This document shows, in pieces, positions 33,788 through 41,134 of a stretch of 46,063 bases of DNA (its first letter is position 1; the number at the start of each line of letters is the position of its first letter). The notes under the pieces were generated by a model. It had not been told where the DNA came from. It searched no databases and worked only from the letters and a program-made list of their open reading frames with translations. This DNA comes from Betaproteobacteria bacterium (GTDB lineage Bacteria > Pseudomonadota > Gammaproteobacteria > Burkholderiales > SG8-41), in the NCBI GenBank assembly GCA_025363575.1, contig JANYDM010000022.1, positions 1 through 46,063 on the forward strand, written 5' to 3'. A program made the translations under genes and the position numbers.

Positions 33788-34264
33788 TCAGAAATAGCCA
33801 TCCATGAAAAGCTCCATCCAGGGCGGGGTCTTGACGTTCTCCATGCGGTCGAATGGCGGCATGTACGGCTTGATGTCGAGTACCGGCGTGCCGTCGAGCG
33901 CATCGAGTCCGCGCACTTTAACGACATTGTCTTCGATGCTCAGCAGCTGCACTGCAGTGATGCCGATGGGATTCGGCCGGTACTTGGTGCGCTGCGCGAA
34001 CACGCCGACGGCCTGCATGTCTTCGCGGCCCCGCGGCTTGCGCATGAGTTGCTTGGCAGGGTCGAAGCCGAGCGCGCGGTCGAGCGCGAATGTCACGAGT
34101 ATGTGCGAAAACCCGGCGAGCTCCTGCAGCCCGCCTGCCAACGCCGGGTCGATGTGAATTTCGGAATCGATTTTCGCCCATCCGCCTTGCGACATCTCGG
34201 TGACCGGACACTTGACCGTGCCGATCTCGGTGACCGTGAAAGTCTTCTTTTCGCGCATATTCAT
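33788..34264 (-). CDS. TrmO-family (UPF0066) tRNA N6-threonylcarbamoyladenosine methyltransferase
   Basis: 158 residues from the ATG at 34264; the second methionine at 34258 is the alternative. The UPF0066 core is clear: IGTVKCPVTE, a central HILVTFALDR, and QRTKYRPNPIGITAVQLL, which carries the RPNPIG motif that binds S-adenosylmethionine. TrmO methylates t6A37 of tRNA-Thr. The second half ends PPFDRMENVKTPPW, where the usual LDIKPYMP segment of the family is visible. The start overlaps the old yellow enzyme stop (tcat, 34261-34264). It sits in a catabolic-looking operon between an OYE gene and HyuA, an unusual place for a translation gene; the family also includes non-TrmO relatives. Confidence 0.85.
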   Translation of the reverse strand: MNMREKKTFTVTEIGTVKCPVTEMSQGGWAKIDSEIHIDPALAGGLQELAGFSHILVTFALDRALGFDPAKQLMRKPRGREDMQAVGVFAQRTKYRPNPIGITAVQLLSIEDNVVKVRGLDALDGTPVLDIKPYMPPFDRMENVKTPPWMELFMDGYF

Positions 34265-35442
34265 CCTTTGTCTTTGCTCAAAGCCCTGATCTGCTCGCGC
34301 CGCTTCAGCCACCAGGAGTAGGCGGGCGGCAGCAGATCCAGATAGTCCGCGTAGCCCAGCGACTTCGCCGCGTGCACGGGCCAATTCGGGTTGTACATGA
34401 GTTCGCGTGCCAGCGCGATGAGGTCCGCGCGGCCCTGCTGCAGTATCTCTTCCGCCTGCGCTGCCTCAGTGATGAGGCCGACCGCGCACGTCATCAATCC
34501 TGCTTCGCGCCGGACGCGCTCGGCATACGGCACCTGATAGCCCGGCGTGCGCGGCACGATTGCCATGTTGAGCGGACCGTTGATGCCGCCCGACGAGCAT
34601 GTGATGACGTCGACGCCGCGATTTTTCAGCTCGCCTGCGAATACGACAGTGTCGTCCATGTTCCACGCGCCGCCATCGCCGTCGACCGCCGAGACGCGGA
34701 AGAACAGCGGGCGGTCCTGCGGCCATACCGCGCGCACCGTTTCTGTCACTTCGAGCGCGAAACGCATGCGGCCGCTGAGATCGCCGCCGTAAGCATCGCT
34801 GCGACGGTTGGCGAGCGGCGACAAGAACTGATGGATGAGGTAACCGTGCGCGCCGTGAATCTCGCAGATGTCGTAGCCCGCGGCCAGACTGCGTTGCGCG
34901 GCTTCGCGCCACGCGCCGAGCACGTCTTTGATGTCGCCGACGGAGAGCTCGAGGGGCGCCGGCGCATCCGGCCGCTGCGCGAGCGCGCTCGGCGACACGC
35001 CGCGCCACGGCTTCATGCCATGGCACGCGTCGTCATCGGTCAGCGGCTTGAAGTTCGTCCACGGCGGCCCGCACGAGGCTTTGCGGCCAGCATGGCCGAG
35101 CTGGATGGCGGGGATCGCGCCGTTGTTGCGCAGGAAATCGTTGATGCGGTGGTACATGGGCACGCAGCGATCGTCGTAGATGCCGGCGCAACCGTACGTC
35201 TTGCGCGCGCGCTCCTCGACCGCAGTCTCTTCGCAGAACACGATGCCTGCGCCGCCGAGCGCGAATTTGCCCAGATGTACGAGGTGCCAGTCACTCGGGC
35301 CGCCGTCGGCGGATGAGTATTGGCACATCGGCGAAACCACGACGCGGTTGCGCGCCGTCACGCCGCGCAGGACGGCGGGCGTAAACAAAAGCGGCGCCGA
35401 CTGCGCCGCTTTTACCAGGGGCTCATACTTGTCTTCAGGCAA
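34261..35442 (-). CDS. NADH:flavin oxidoreductase, old yellow enzyme family (YqjM-like)
   Basis: 393 residues. The YqjM-type active site is visible: VVSPMCQYSSADG contains C40, which tunes FMN; IHGAHGYLIHQFLSPLANRRSDAYGG gives the substrate-binding histidine pair region and the catalytic GG/DLSGR stretch; the C-terminal QGRADLIALARELMYNPNWP binds the FMN phosphate. It reduces activated C=C bonds of enones, nitro-compounds or unsaturated acids with NAD(P)H. It is followed on the same strand by TrmO (overlap) and then HyuAB, and starts three bases after a Bug gene. Together this suggests reductive breakdown of an imported unsaturated or cyclic compound (inference). Confidence 0.92.
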   Translation of the reverse strand: MPEDKYEPLVKAAQSAPLLFTPAVLRGVTARNRVVVSPMCQYSSADGGPSDWHLVHLGKFALGGAGIVFCEETAVEERARKTYGCAGIYDDRCVPMYHRINDFLRNNGAIPAIQLGHAGRKASCGPPWTNFKPLTDDDACHGMKPWRGVSPSALAQRPDAPAPLELSVGDIKDVLGAWREAAQRSLAAGYDICEIHGAHGYLIHQFLSPLANRRSDAYGGDLSGRMRFALEVTETVRAVWPQDRPLFFRVSAVDGDGGAWNMDDTVVFAGELKNRGVDVITCSSGGINGPLNMAIVPRTPGYQVPYAERVRREAGLMTCAVGLITEAAQAEEILQQGRADLIALARELMYNPNWPVHAAKSLGYADYLDLLPPAYSWWLKRREQIRALSKDKG

Positions 35443-35445
35443 TGT

Positions 35446-36414
35446 CTACTCGATCTTGATGCCCTGCTCGCGGATCACCTTGCCCCACTTCGCGGACTCG
35501 GCTTTGTTATAAGCGACGAATTCCTCGGGTGTGCCGCCGACTGTCTCTATGCCCTGGTTGAAGAGCTTTTCCTTGACGTCGGCTGCGTTGAGCGCGCGCG
35601 TGATTTCCCTGTTCAGTTTGGCTACGATTTCGCGCGACGTTCCCGCCGGCGCGAACGCCGCAAAGGTCGTCGACGACTCGAACCCTTTCAATCCCGACTC
35701 AGAGATCGTCGGCAGTTCGGGCATCATCGCCGAGCGCCGCAACGTGCTCGCGGCAAGCGGCCGCAGCCTGCCGGCTTTCGCGAACGGCAGCGCTGTGATC
35801 ACGTCGACGAAGGACAGCATGGTTTCGCCGCCGAGCAATGCCTGGGCCGACGGTCCGCCGCCTTTGTACGGCACGTGAATCATTTTAATGCCGGCAGTAT
35901 TCATCAGCAGCTCGGTCGCCAGATGGCTCGTGCTGCCGGGCCCTGCCGACGAAAATATCAGCGCGCCGGGTTGCGCTTTCGCGAGCGCGATCAACTCCTT
36001 CACGTTTCTTGCCGGGGTGGACGGGTGCACCGACAGGATTTGCGGGCTCACGGCGAGCAGCTCGATCGGCGCGAACGACGCGTCGTTGTCGTACTGCAGC
36101 GTTTTATAAAGATGCGGCGCGATGGCGAACGTGCTGTTGCTGCCGATGAGGATCGTATAACCGTCGGGCGGCGACTTCGCCACCAGCAAATGGCCGATGG
36201 TCCCCGTCGCTCCGGCGCGGTTGTCGATGATGAATTGATGTCCGGTGTATTCGGTGAGCTTGGCCGCCAGGATGCGGCCGATCGAATCAGTCGAACCGCC
36301 GGCCGCCCAGGGCACCACCACGCGCACCGATTTTCCCGGGTAATCCTGCGCGAGCGCCGCCACCATGGGCACAACCCACAGCAGGGCGATACGTATAAAC
36401 AGCGATTTCATCAT
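35446..36414 (-). CDS. Bug family tripartite tricarboxylate transporter substrate-binding protein (9)
   Basis: 322 residues with a signal peptide (RIALLWVVPMVAALAQ). Motifs: YPGKSVRVVVPWAAGGSTD, DNRAGATGTIGHL, PPDGYTILIG, HVPYKGGGPSAQ and MPELPTISESGLKGFE. The loop WAAGGSTDSIGR differs from the others. Placed between a PuuE-like deacetylase gene and the old yellow enzyme gene, three bases before the latter, so clearly in the same operon. Possibly the receptor for the compound processed by those enzymes. No membrane subunits of the tripartite tricarboxylate transporter are encoded here. Confidence 0.92.
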   Translation of the reverse strand: MMKSLFIRIALLWVVPMVAALAQDYPGKSVRVVVPWAAGGSTDSIGRILAAKLTEYTGHQFIIDNRAGATGTIGHLLVAKSPPDGYTILIGSNSTFAIAPHLYKTLQYDNDASFAPIELLAVSPQILSVHPSTPARNVKELIALAKAQPGALIFSSAGPGSTSHLATELLMNTAGIKMIHVPYKGGGPSAQALLGGETMLSFVDVITALPFAKAGRLRPLAASTLRRSAMMPELPTISESGLKGFESSTTFAAFAPAGTSREIVAKLNREITRALNAADVKEKLFNQGIETVGGTPEEFVAYNKAESAKWGKVIREQGIKIE

Positions 36415-36445
36415 GACTCCGATCTCGAAATAAAGGCGGCGGGAT

Positions 36446-37354
36446 TCAGCTGCCCGGAATTATTCCAGGCGGCAGCGAGTAACAATAATCTGAAATATCG
36501 GCGGGCTTGCACAGCCAGAGGCGGTCTTTGAGCTTATGCCCGAGACAATGTTTCAGCGCCGCGCGCAGCGGGTACAAGCGGAATGGCTGCCCGAAGATAT
36601 ACGGGTGGATCGATATGTTGCAGACCAGCGGCTCGTGCGCGCACTGCACGATCATTTCCTCGAACTGGTCGACCATCATGTCGCAGAACTCGCGGGCGCT
36701 GTGCTGGCGATGGACCACGGCGGGCGAATCGTTGATCTCGGCCGGATAGGGCATGCACAGAAGCGGGCCTGCGCGCGTACGCATCCAGATCGGCTGGTCG
36801 TCGCACGGCCAGTCCATCAGATATTGATAACCGGCTTCCTTGAGCAGATCCGGCGTGGTCGCGTTTTCATAAGTGCCGGCACCCATCCAGCCCTTGGGCG
36901 CTGCACCTTCATTGCGCAGGAAAGTATCGGTCACATCCTTGATGGCACGCGCCTCGTCGGTTTCCCACTTGAAGTCGTGGAGGTTCTCCGCATTGGTGCG
37001 CCCGTGCGCGACGATCTCGTCTTTGCGGCGGCGGATTGCCTCGAATATCTGCGGCGCTTCCGCGTAAAGCCAGCTGTTGGTGTTGTGCGCGGCCGGCAGC
37101 TTCATTTCGTCGAACATATCGAAGAAGCGCCAGATGCCCACCCGGTTGCCGTAATCGCGCCACGAATAGTTGCGGTGCGTTTGCGGCTCGCCATGCTTTG
37201 CGTTGTCGTGGCCCCGCCCTTTGCCGAAGGCGAAGCATTCGATATTGGTCGTGATGCAAAACGCGAGGCGCTTGCCCCCGGGCCAGCTGTAGTCCTTGCG
37301 CTCCGTGATCGGCGAGTAATCGTATCGATTGTGATGCGGCAGAGTCGTTACCAC
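36446..37354 (-). CDS. Polysaccharide-deacetylase-fold protein, PuuE allantoinase-like (CE4 family)
   Basis: 302 residues of NodB-fold. The first motif is CITTNIECF, an N-x-E type found in PuuE/allantoinase-like members in place of the D-D of chitin deacetylases. Other hallmarks are RDYGNRVGIWRFFDMFDE, then EIVAHGRTN where a metal-binding histidine is expected, GWMGAGTYENATTPDLLKEAG, and NISIHPYIFGQP near the end. There is no signal peptide, so it is cytoplasmic. Relatives hydrolyse cyclic amides such as allantoin or act on carbohydrate amides. Neighbours are Bug genes on both sides and HyuAB further downstream, which also acts on cyclic amides, so a ring-opening amidohydrolase role is favoured. 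A hairpin sits at its 3' end. Confidence 0.88.
   Translation of the reverse strand: MVTTLPHHNRYDYSPITERKDYSWPGGKRLAFCITTNIECFAFGKGRGHDNAKHGEPQTHRNYSWRDYGNRVGIWRFFDMFDEMKLPAAHNTNSWLYAEAPQIFEAIRRRKDEIVAHGRTNAENLHDFKWETDEARAIKDVTDTFLRNEGAAPKGWMGAGTYENATTPDLLKEAGYQYLMDWPCDDQPIWMRTRAGPLLCMPYPAEINDSPAVVHRQHSAREFCDMMVDQFEEMIVQCAHEPLVCNISIHPYIFGQPFRLYPLRAALKHCLGHKLKDRLWLCKPADISDYCYSLPPGIIPGS
36449..36476 (-). terminator. Hairpin at the end of the deacetylase gene
   Basis: GCTGCC (36449-36454) pairs with GGCAGC (36471-36476), and inner arms GGAAT (36456-36460) and ATTCC (36462-36466) extend the stem around a single T. On the minus strand there is no strong T-run after it, so it may only attenuate transcription or protect mRNA, rather than end it. 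Confidence 0.3.
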
Positions 37355-37402
37355 GAGGCCCTTCCCGAATAGAATTAAAAATCAGCCGCAAAGCTTTGGC
37401 AG

Positions 37403-38385
37403 TTAATCGGCGTGCGCGCCGGACGCCCGCACCGCACTGCCCAGCTTGTCGATGTCCGCCGCGATATGCGCGGCGAATTCCGCCGGCGTATCGGTGATCG
37501 CATCGACGCCCAGGCTCGCGTAGACGTTTTTCACCTCGGGCGAATTGACTGCCTTGATGAATTCGGCGTTGAGCTTGCTGACGATGGCCGCGGGGCGGGC
37601 AACCGCGCCGGGCCCAGCACGCCGCTGTATAGCACCACGTCGAACCCTTTCAGCCCGCTTTCGGCAATGGTGGGCACCTCCGGCGCCGCAGCGTTGCGTT
37701 TTGGCGTTGTCACGCCGAGCGCCCGCAAGCGGCCGGCTTTAACGTTGGCCAGCGCTGGCGGCATGGTCGAGAACGTGACGGCGACTTCGCCCGCCAGCAG
37801 CGCCTGTACTGCCTGCGCACTGCCTTTGTACGGCACATGAATCATGTCGATGCCGCCCATCGTTTTAAACGTTTCGGCGGCGAGATGCAGAATGGTGCCG
37901 TTGCCCGACGACGCGAACGGGATCTGACCCGGCTTGCTCTTGCCGAGCGCGATCAGCTCCTTCACGGACTTCACCGGCAGGGACGGGTGCACGACCAGCA
38001 TCAGCGGGCTCGAAGCGACGAGCGTGATCGGCGTGAAATCCTTGATGGTGTCGTACGGCAGCTTTTTGTAGAGGCTCGCATTGATCGCCTGCGTCGTCAT
38101 GTCCTGCATGAAAAGGGTGTAACCGTCGGGTGGCGCTTTGGCAACCAGGTCTGCCGCGATCGTCGTGCCCGCGCCGGCACGATTGTCGACGATGACCTGC
38201 TGACCAATCTGCGTAGAGAGGCGCGCGCCGAGCGCACGTGCGAGCACGTCGGAGATGCCGCCGGCCGTGAACCCGACCACCAGGCGGATCGATTTGTTCG
38301 GATATTCCGGCTGCGCCGTTGCTGCTGCGGGAATCAGGCCCGCCGCACACATTGCCAGCACCCTATAGCAACGAATCGGGTCCAA
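37403..38385 (-). pseudogene. Bug family substrate-binding protein with a frameshift (10)
   Basis: From an ATG at 38385 the frame codes for a normal Bug: signal peptide (GLIPAAATAQ), FTAGGISDVLAR, DNRAGAGTTIAAD, PPDGYTLFMQ, HVPYKGSAQAV, APEVPTIAESGLKGFDVVLYS. Just after GVLGPARLPAP the frame breaks and runs into nonsense, ending at 37531. Shifting one base near 37588-37600 restores the family ending: AIVSKLNAEFIKAVNSPEV, then DTPAEFAAHIAADIDKLG, to a TAA at 37403-37405. The two pieces add up to a full-length protein of about 327 residues. The cause is a single-base indel in a GC-rich stretch (gccgcggggcgggc), either a real mutation or a sequencing or assembly error. Confidence 0.85.
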
Positions 38386-38455
38386 AAATTTCTCCAGTTA
38401 ACTACTGAACATGCAATGAAACCCAGCTATTGTTCTTCCGCATTCCAAACCGGTC

Positions 38456-39256
38456 TCAGCCTTGCATCGCCCGCGCCACTGCTTCGGCGCCGGCCGCGCT
38501 TGCGCCGGGAGCAAAGCCTCCCGAGCGCGCGTAGATATGCTGGATCGGGACGCGGAATTCGCCGGCTGCGTCGGCCTTTTTCATCACTGCATACATGGTG
38601 GCATCTTTTCCGAGCTGCCCGCTGGCCGCCAGCTGGAGAACATGCCCGCGCCCGGTGAGCTCGATAAACCTGGGCGGCGTCAGCTCAGCATAGCCATGCA
38701 GCAACATGGTGTAACCATTGGCTTGCGCCAGATCCCAGTAAAAAGTCGAATTGAAACTGTAGAAGCCGTGCTCCAGCCAGCCGCGAAACGGCATCACGTG
38801 GATCATCAGGCCGCCTGCGCGCGTCAGATCGTGCGCAGTCCGGAAAAACTGGCCGATATCGAAAACGTGCTCGGCGGTGCCGGCGTTTATCAGAATATCG
38901 AATTGTTCGCCGAGCGACACCGGATAGTTGAGGTCGATCTTCAGCGCTTCCGGCGTGCCGTGAAAATCGATCGCCGTATATTTGCGGTAATCCAAGCAGG
39001 CACTGAAAAACAGCTTGGCCAGGTCCCAGCTTTGAACAGCAGTTTCGCCGCACAGTATCTTTGCCATGAGCAAATGCAGCTCTTCCCGCCGCGCATCGTC
39101 ATGCACCAGATCGTCGATGTCCTCCGACAGCGTCTCAAGCGGTACATCGCCATACCATTGCCCTTCGCCAAGCTCCAGCATGCTGGGATGCGGCGGCAGC
39201 AATCCGGCGTGGTGCAGCCTCAGGAAAACCAGCCGGTCGTTGTGGGTGATCGCCAT
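38456..39256 (-). CDS. Methyltransferase-like protein (class I SAM-dependent fold, uncertain)
   Basis: 266 residues. PSMLELGEGQWYGD resembles the S-adenosylmethionine motif I, DFHGTPEALKIDLNYP a motif II acidic region, and LINAGTAEHVFDIGQFFRTA followed by HDLTRAGGLMIHVMPFRGW matches the post-motif region of class I methyltransferases. The rest is unusual, and no specific family was recognised, so the methyltransferase call is moderate. No leader. It lies 20 bases after the quinone-oxidoreductase gene on the same strand and 70 bases before the frameshifted Bug gene. The ribosome-binding site is weak; translation may depend on the upstream gene. The substrate is unknown. Confidence 0.68.
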   Translation of the reverse strand: MAITHNDRLVFLRLHHAGLLPPHPSMLELGEGQWYGDVPLETLSEDIDDLVHDDARREELHLLMAKILCGETAVQSWDLAKLFFSACLDYRKYTAIDFHGTPEALKIDLNYPVSLGEQFDILINAGTAEHVFDIGQFFRTAHDLTRAGGLMIHVMPFRGWLEHGFYSFNSTFYWDLAQANGYTMLLHGYAELTPPRFIELTGRGHVLQLAASGQLGKDATMYAVMKKADAAGEFRVPIQHIYARSGGFAPGASAAGAEAVARAMQG

Positions 39257-39276
39257 AAAATGCGGCCAGTCCTCCG

Positions 39277-40248
39277 TTAGGGCAGCAACACCGTCGAGCC
39301 GGTGGTCTTGCGCGCTTCGAGGTCACGGTGCGCCTGCGCGGCGTCTTTCAGCGGATAGGTCTGGTTGATCGAAATCTTCACGGCCTTGTTCTTCACGACC
39401 GCGAACAGATCGCGCGCCGCTGCCGCGAGATCTTCAGGCGTCGCCGTATAGTTGAAGAGCGTCGGGCGCGTGAGGAACAGCGAGCCCTTCGCCGCCAGCA
39501 GCCCCGGATTGAATTGCGTCACCGCGCCCGATGCGTTGCCGAAGCTCACCATGTAGCCGCGCGGCGCCAGGCAATCAAGCGAGCCCATGAACGTGTCCTT
39601 GCCGATGCCGTCGTACACGACGGGCAGGCCTTTGCCCTTGGTGATTGCCCTGACGCGCGCAACAAAGTCTTCTTTCGAGGTGACGATGACGTGCTTGCAG
39701 CCGGCTTTTTTGGCGAGTGCGGCTTTCTCGTCGCTGCCCACGGTGCCTATCACTGTCGCGCCGAGATACTTGCACCATTGGGACAGGATCTGGCCGACAC
39801 CGCCCGCCGCCGCGTGCACGAGCACGATATCGCCTTTGCCGACCTTGTAGGTGCGTTTGCACAGATACCACGCGGTCATGCCTTTAAGCATGATGGAGGC
39901 TGCGATCCTGTCGTCGACGCCCGCCGGAATTTTTACCACCCGCGCGACCGGGCGCAGGCAGATTTCGGCGTACGAGCCGATCGGGTTCGCGTAGGCGACG
40001 CGGTCGCCGGCCTTGAAGCCCTTCACTTTAGGTCCGACCGCTTCAATCACTCCCGCCCCTTCCATGCCTAAAGTCAGCGGCAACGGCATCGGATACAGGC
40101 CGGTGCGATGATAAGTGTCGATGAAATTCAGCCCGACCGCGGTGTTGCGGACGCGAACTTCGCCGGCCCCCGGCTGTCCCACCTCGACTTCTTCCCAGCG
40201 CATGACTTCGGGACCACCGGTTTCGTAGATGCGGATCGCATGAGGCAT
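39277..40248 (-). CDS. NADPH:quinone oxidoreductase, zinc-independent MDR family (QorA-like)
   Basis: 323 residues of medium-chain dehydrogenase fold without zinc-binding cysteines. The N-terminal part matches QOR (IRIYETGGPEVMRWEEVEVG, GLNFIDTYHRTGLYPMP), the coenzyme motif VHAAAGGVGQILSQW is visible near the middle, and the C-terminal part ends KAVKISINQTYPLKDAAQAH followed by RDLEARKTTGSTVLLP, typical of Qor. It reduces quinones or enones with NADPH in the cytoplasm. It is the first gene of the minus-strand operon, with about 220 bases of non-coding sequence to the divergent glycine-zipper gene, which should hold promoters for both. Its likely role is detoxifying an intermediate of the catabolic operon, or a general stress role. 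Confidence 0.93.
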   Translation of the reverse strand: MPHAIRIYETGGPEVMRWEEVEVGQPGAGEVRVRNTAVGLNFIDTYHRTGLYPMPLPLTLGMEGAGVIEAVGPKVKGFKAGDRVAYANPIGSYAEICLRPVARVVKIPAGVDDRIAASIMLKGMTAWYLCKRTYKVGKGDIVLVHAAAGGVGQILSQWCKYLGATVIGTVGSDEKAALAKKAGCKHVIVTSKEDFVARVRAITKGKGLPVVYDGIGKDTFMGSLDCLAPRGYMVSFGNASGAVTQFNPGLLAAKGSLFLTRPTLFNYTATPEDLAAAARDLFAVVKNKAVKISINQTYPLKDAAQAHRDLEARKTTGSTVLLP

Positions 40249-40470
40249 TGCGGTTTCTCCGTTGATTGCGGGAATTTGTCACGGTGCGGCGCGTGAGCGC
40301 TACATGGTAGCGGAAAATGAGGAAACCTCAAGCCGCAGCGGGTAAAATCGCGCCGGGCTGGGGTGCCCCCCGTGTCAAGCATGTTGCGACCTGTAACCGT
40401 ATGTAAGAGCGCTATTGCGGGTTGCACCGGCGCAGTTTAATAGCATTGACCTTCATTCAAGGAGTCGCAC

Positions 40471-41034
40471 ATGAAACGCACGACAATCGCAATAGCGGTC
40501 GGCCTGCTAGCCAGTACCGCCCATGCCGCCAGTGATTATGTCGATACGGCGCAGGTCATCTCGGCGAAGCCGATCATCGAACGCGTGGCGGACAACCGCC
40601 AAGAATGCGACAACGTGCCGGCGCAGCAAAAAAGCGGCGGCATCGTGGCGCCCATTATCGGCGGCGTCGTCGGCGGCCTGCTCGGCCACCAGGTCGGGCA
40701 GGGCAGCGGCCAGACAGCGGCGACCATCGTCGGCGCCGCGGGCGGCGCCGTCGCCGGTTCGGCGATCGGCAACCGTGCAGGCGCGCAAACCGAGCAGCGC
40801 TGCCGCACCGTCGAATCGACGCGTGAAGTCGTCAATGGCTACGACGTTGTTTACCGCTACAACGGTCGCGACGTGAACGTTGCGCTGCCGTATAACCCCG
40901 GCAGCACGATCAAGGTCGGCGTGTCGGCGATACTCGACGACCACGCTGCCGATGCGCGCCGCAGCAGCGATCGCGAACGCCGGCCGGATTACGACAACCG
41001 GCCGCCGCCCCCGCGCCGCAGCGGTCCGTATTAA
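40471..41034 (+). CDS. Glycine-zipper 2TM domain outer-membrane-associated protein
   Basis: 187 residues. A signal peptide (IAIAVGLLASTAHAAS) is followed by a charged region and a glycine zipper (IIGGVVGGLLGHQVGQGSG, then IVGAAGGAVAGSAIGNRAG, about residues 66-108), typical of the Rickettsia 17-kDa surface antigen/SlyB family. The C-terminal part ending RPPPPRRSGPY is proline- and arginine-rich. AAGGAG at 40459-40464 precedes the ATG. Such proteins are lipid-associated envelope proteins of unclear role. It lies 100 bases before the protease gene and is probably expressed separately from the minus-strand operon. Confidence 0.87.
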   Translation: MKRTTIAIAVGLLASTAHAASDYVDTAQVISAKPIIERVADNRQECDNVPAQQKSGGIVAPIIGGVVGGLLGHQVGQGSGQTAATIVGAAGGAVAGSAIGNRAGAQTEQRCRTVESTREVVNGYDVVYRYNGRDVNVALPYNPGSTIKVGVSAILDDHAADARRSSDRERRPDYDNRPPPPRRSGPY

Positions 41035-41134
41035 AGTAAGCAGTCGTCGGCCGGCAGCAGGCAGGCTTCGACGGCACGCCGCCGTCGGCAGCAGGCCCGG
41101 TTCAAGCCCGACAAATTTAACTGAGAGGCCAGGT

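Noticed and set aside
33766..33927. N-terminal extension of the HyuA frame
   Set aside because: The extra part is unlike the family; the GTG at 33765 with a ribosome-binding site matches the known start.
36446..37354. Loss of the deacetylase D-D motif as a possible defect
   Set aside because: The N-x-E form is normal for PuuE-like members of this fold, so it is not an anomaly.
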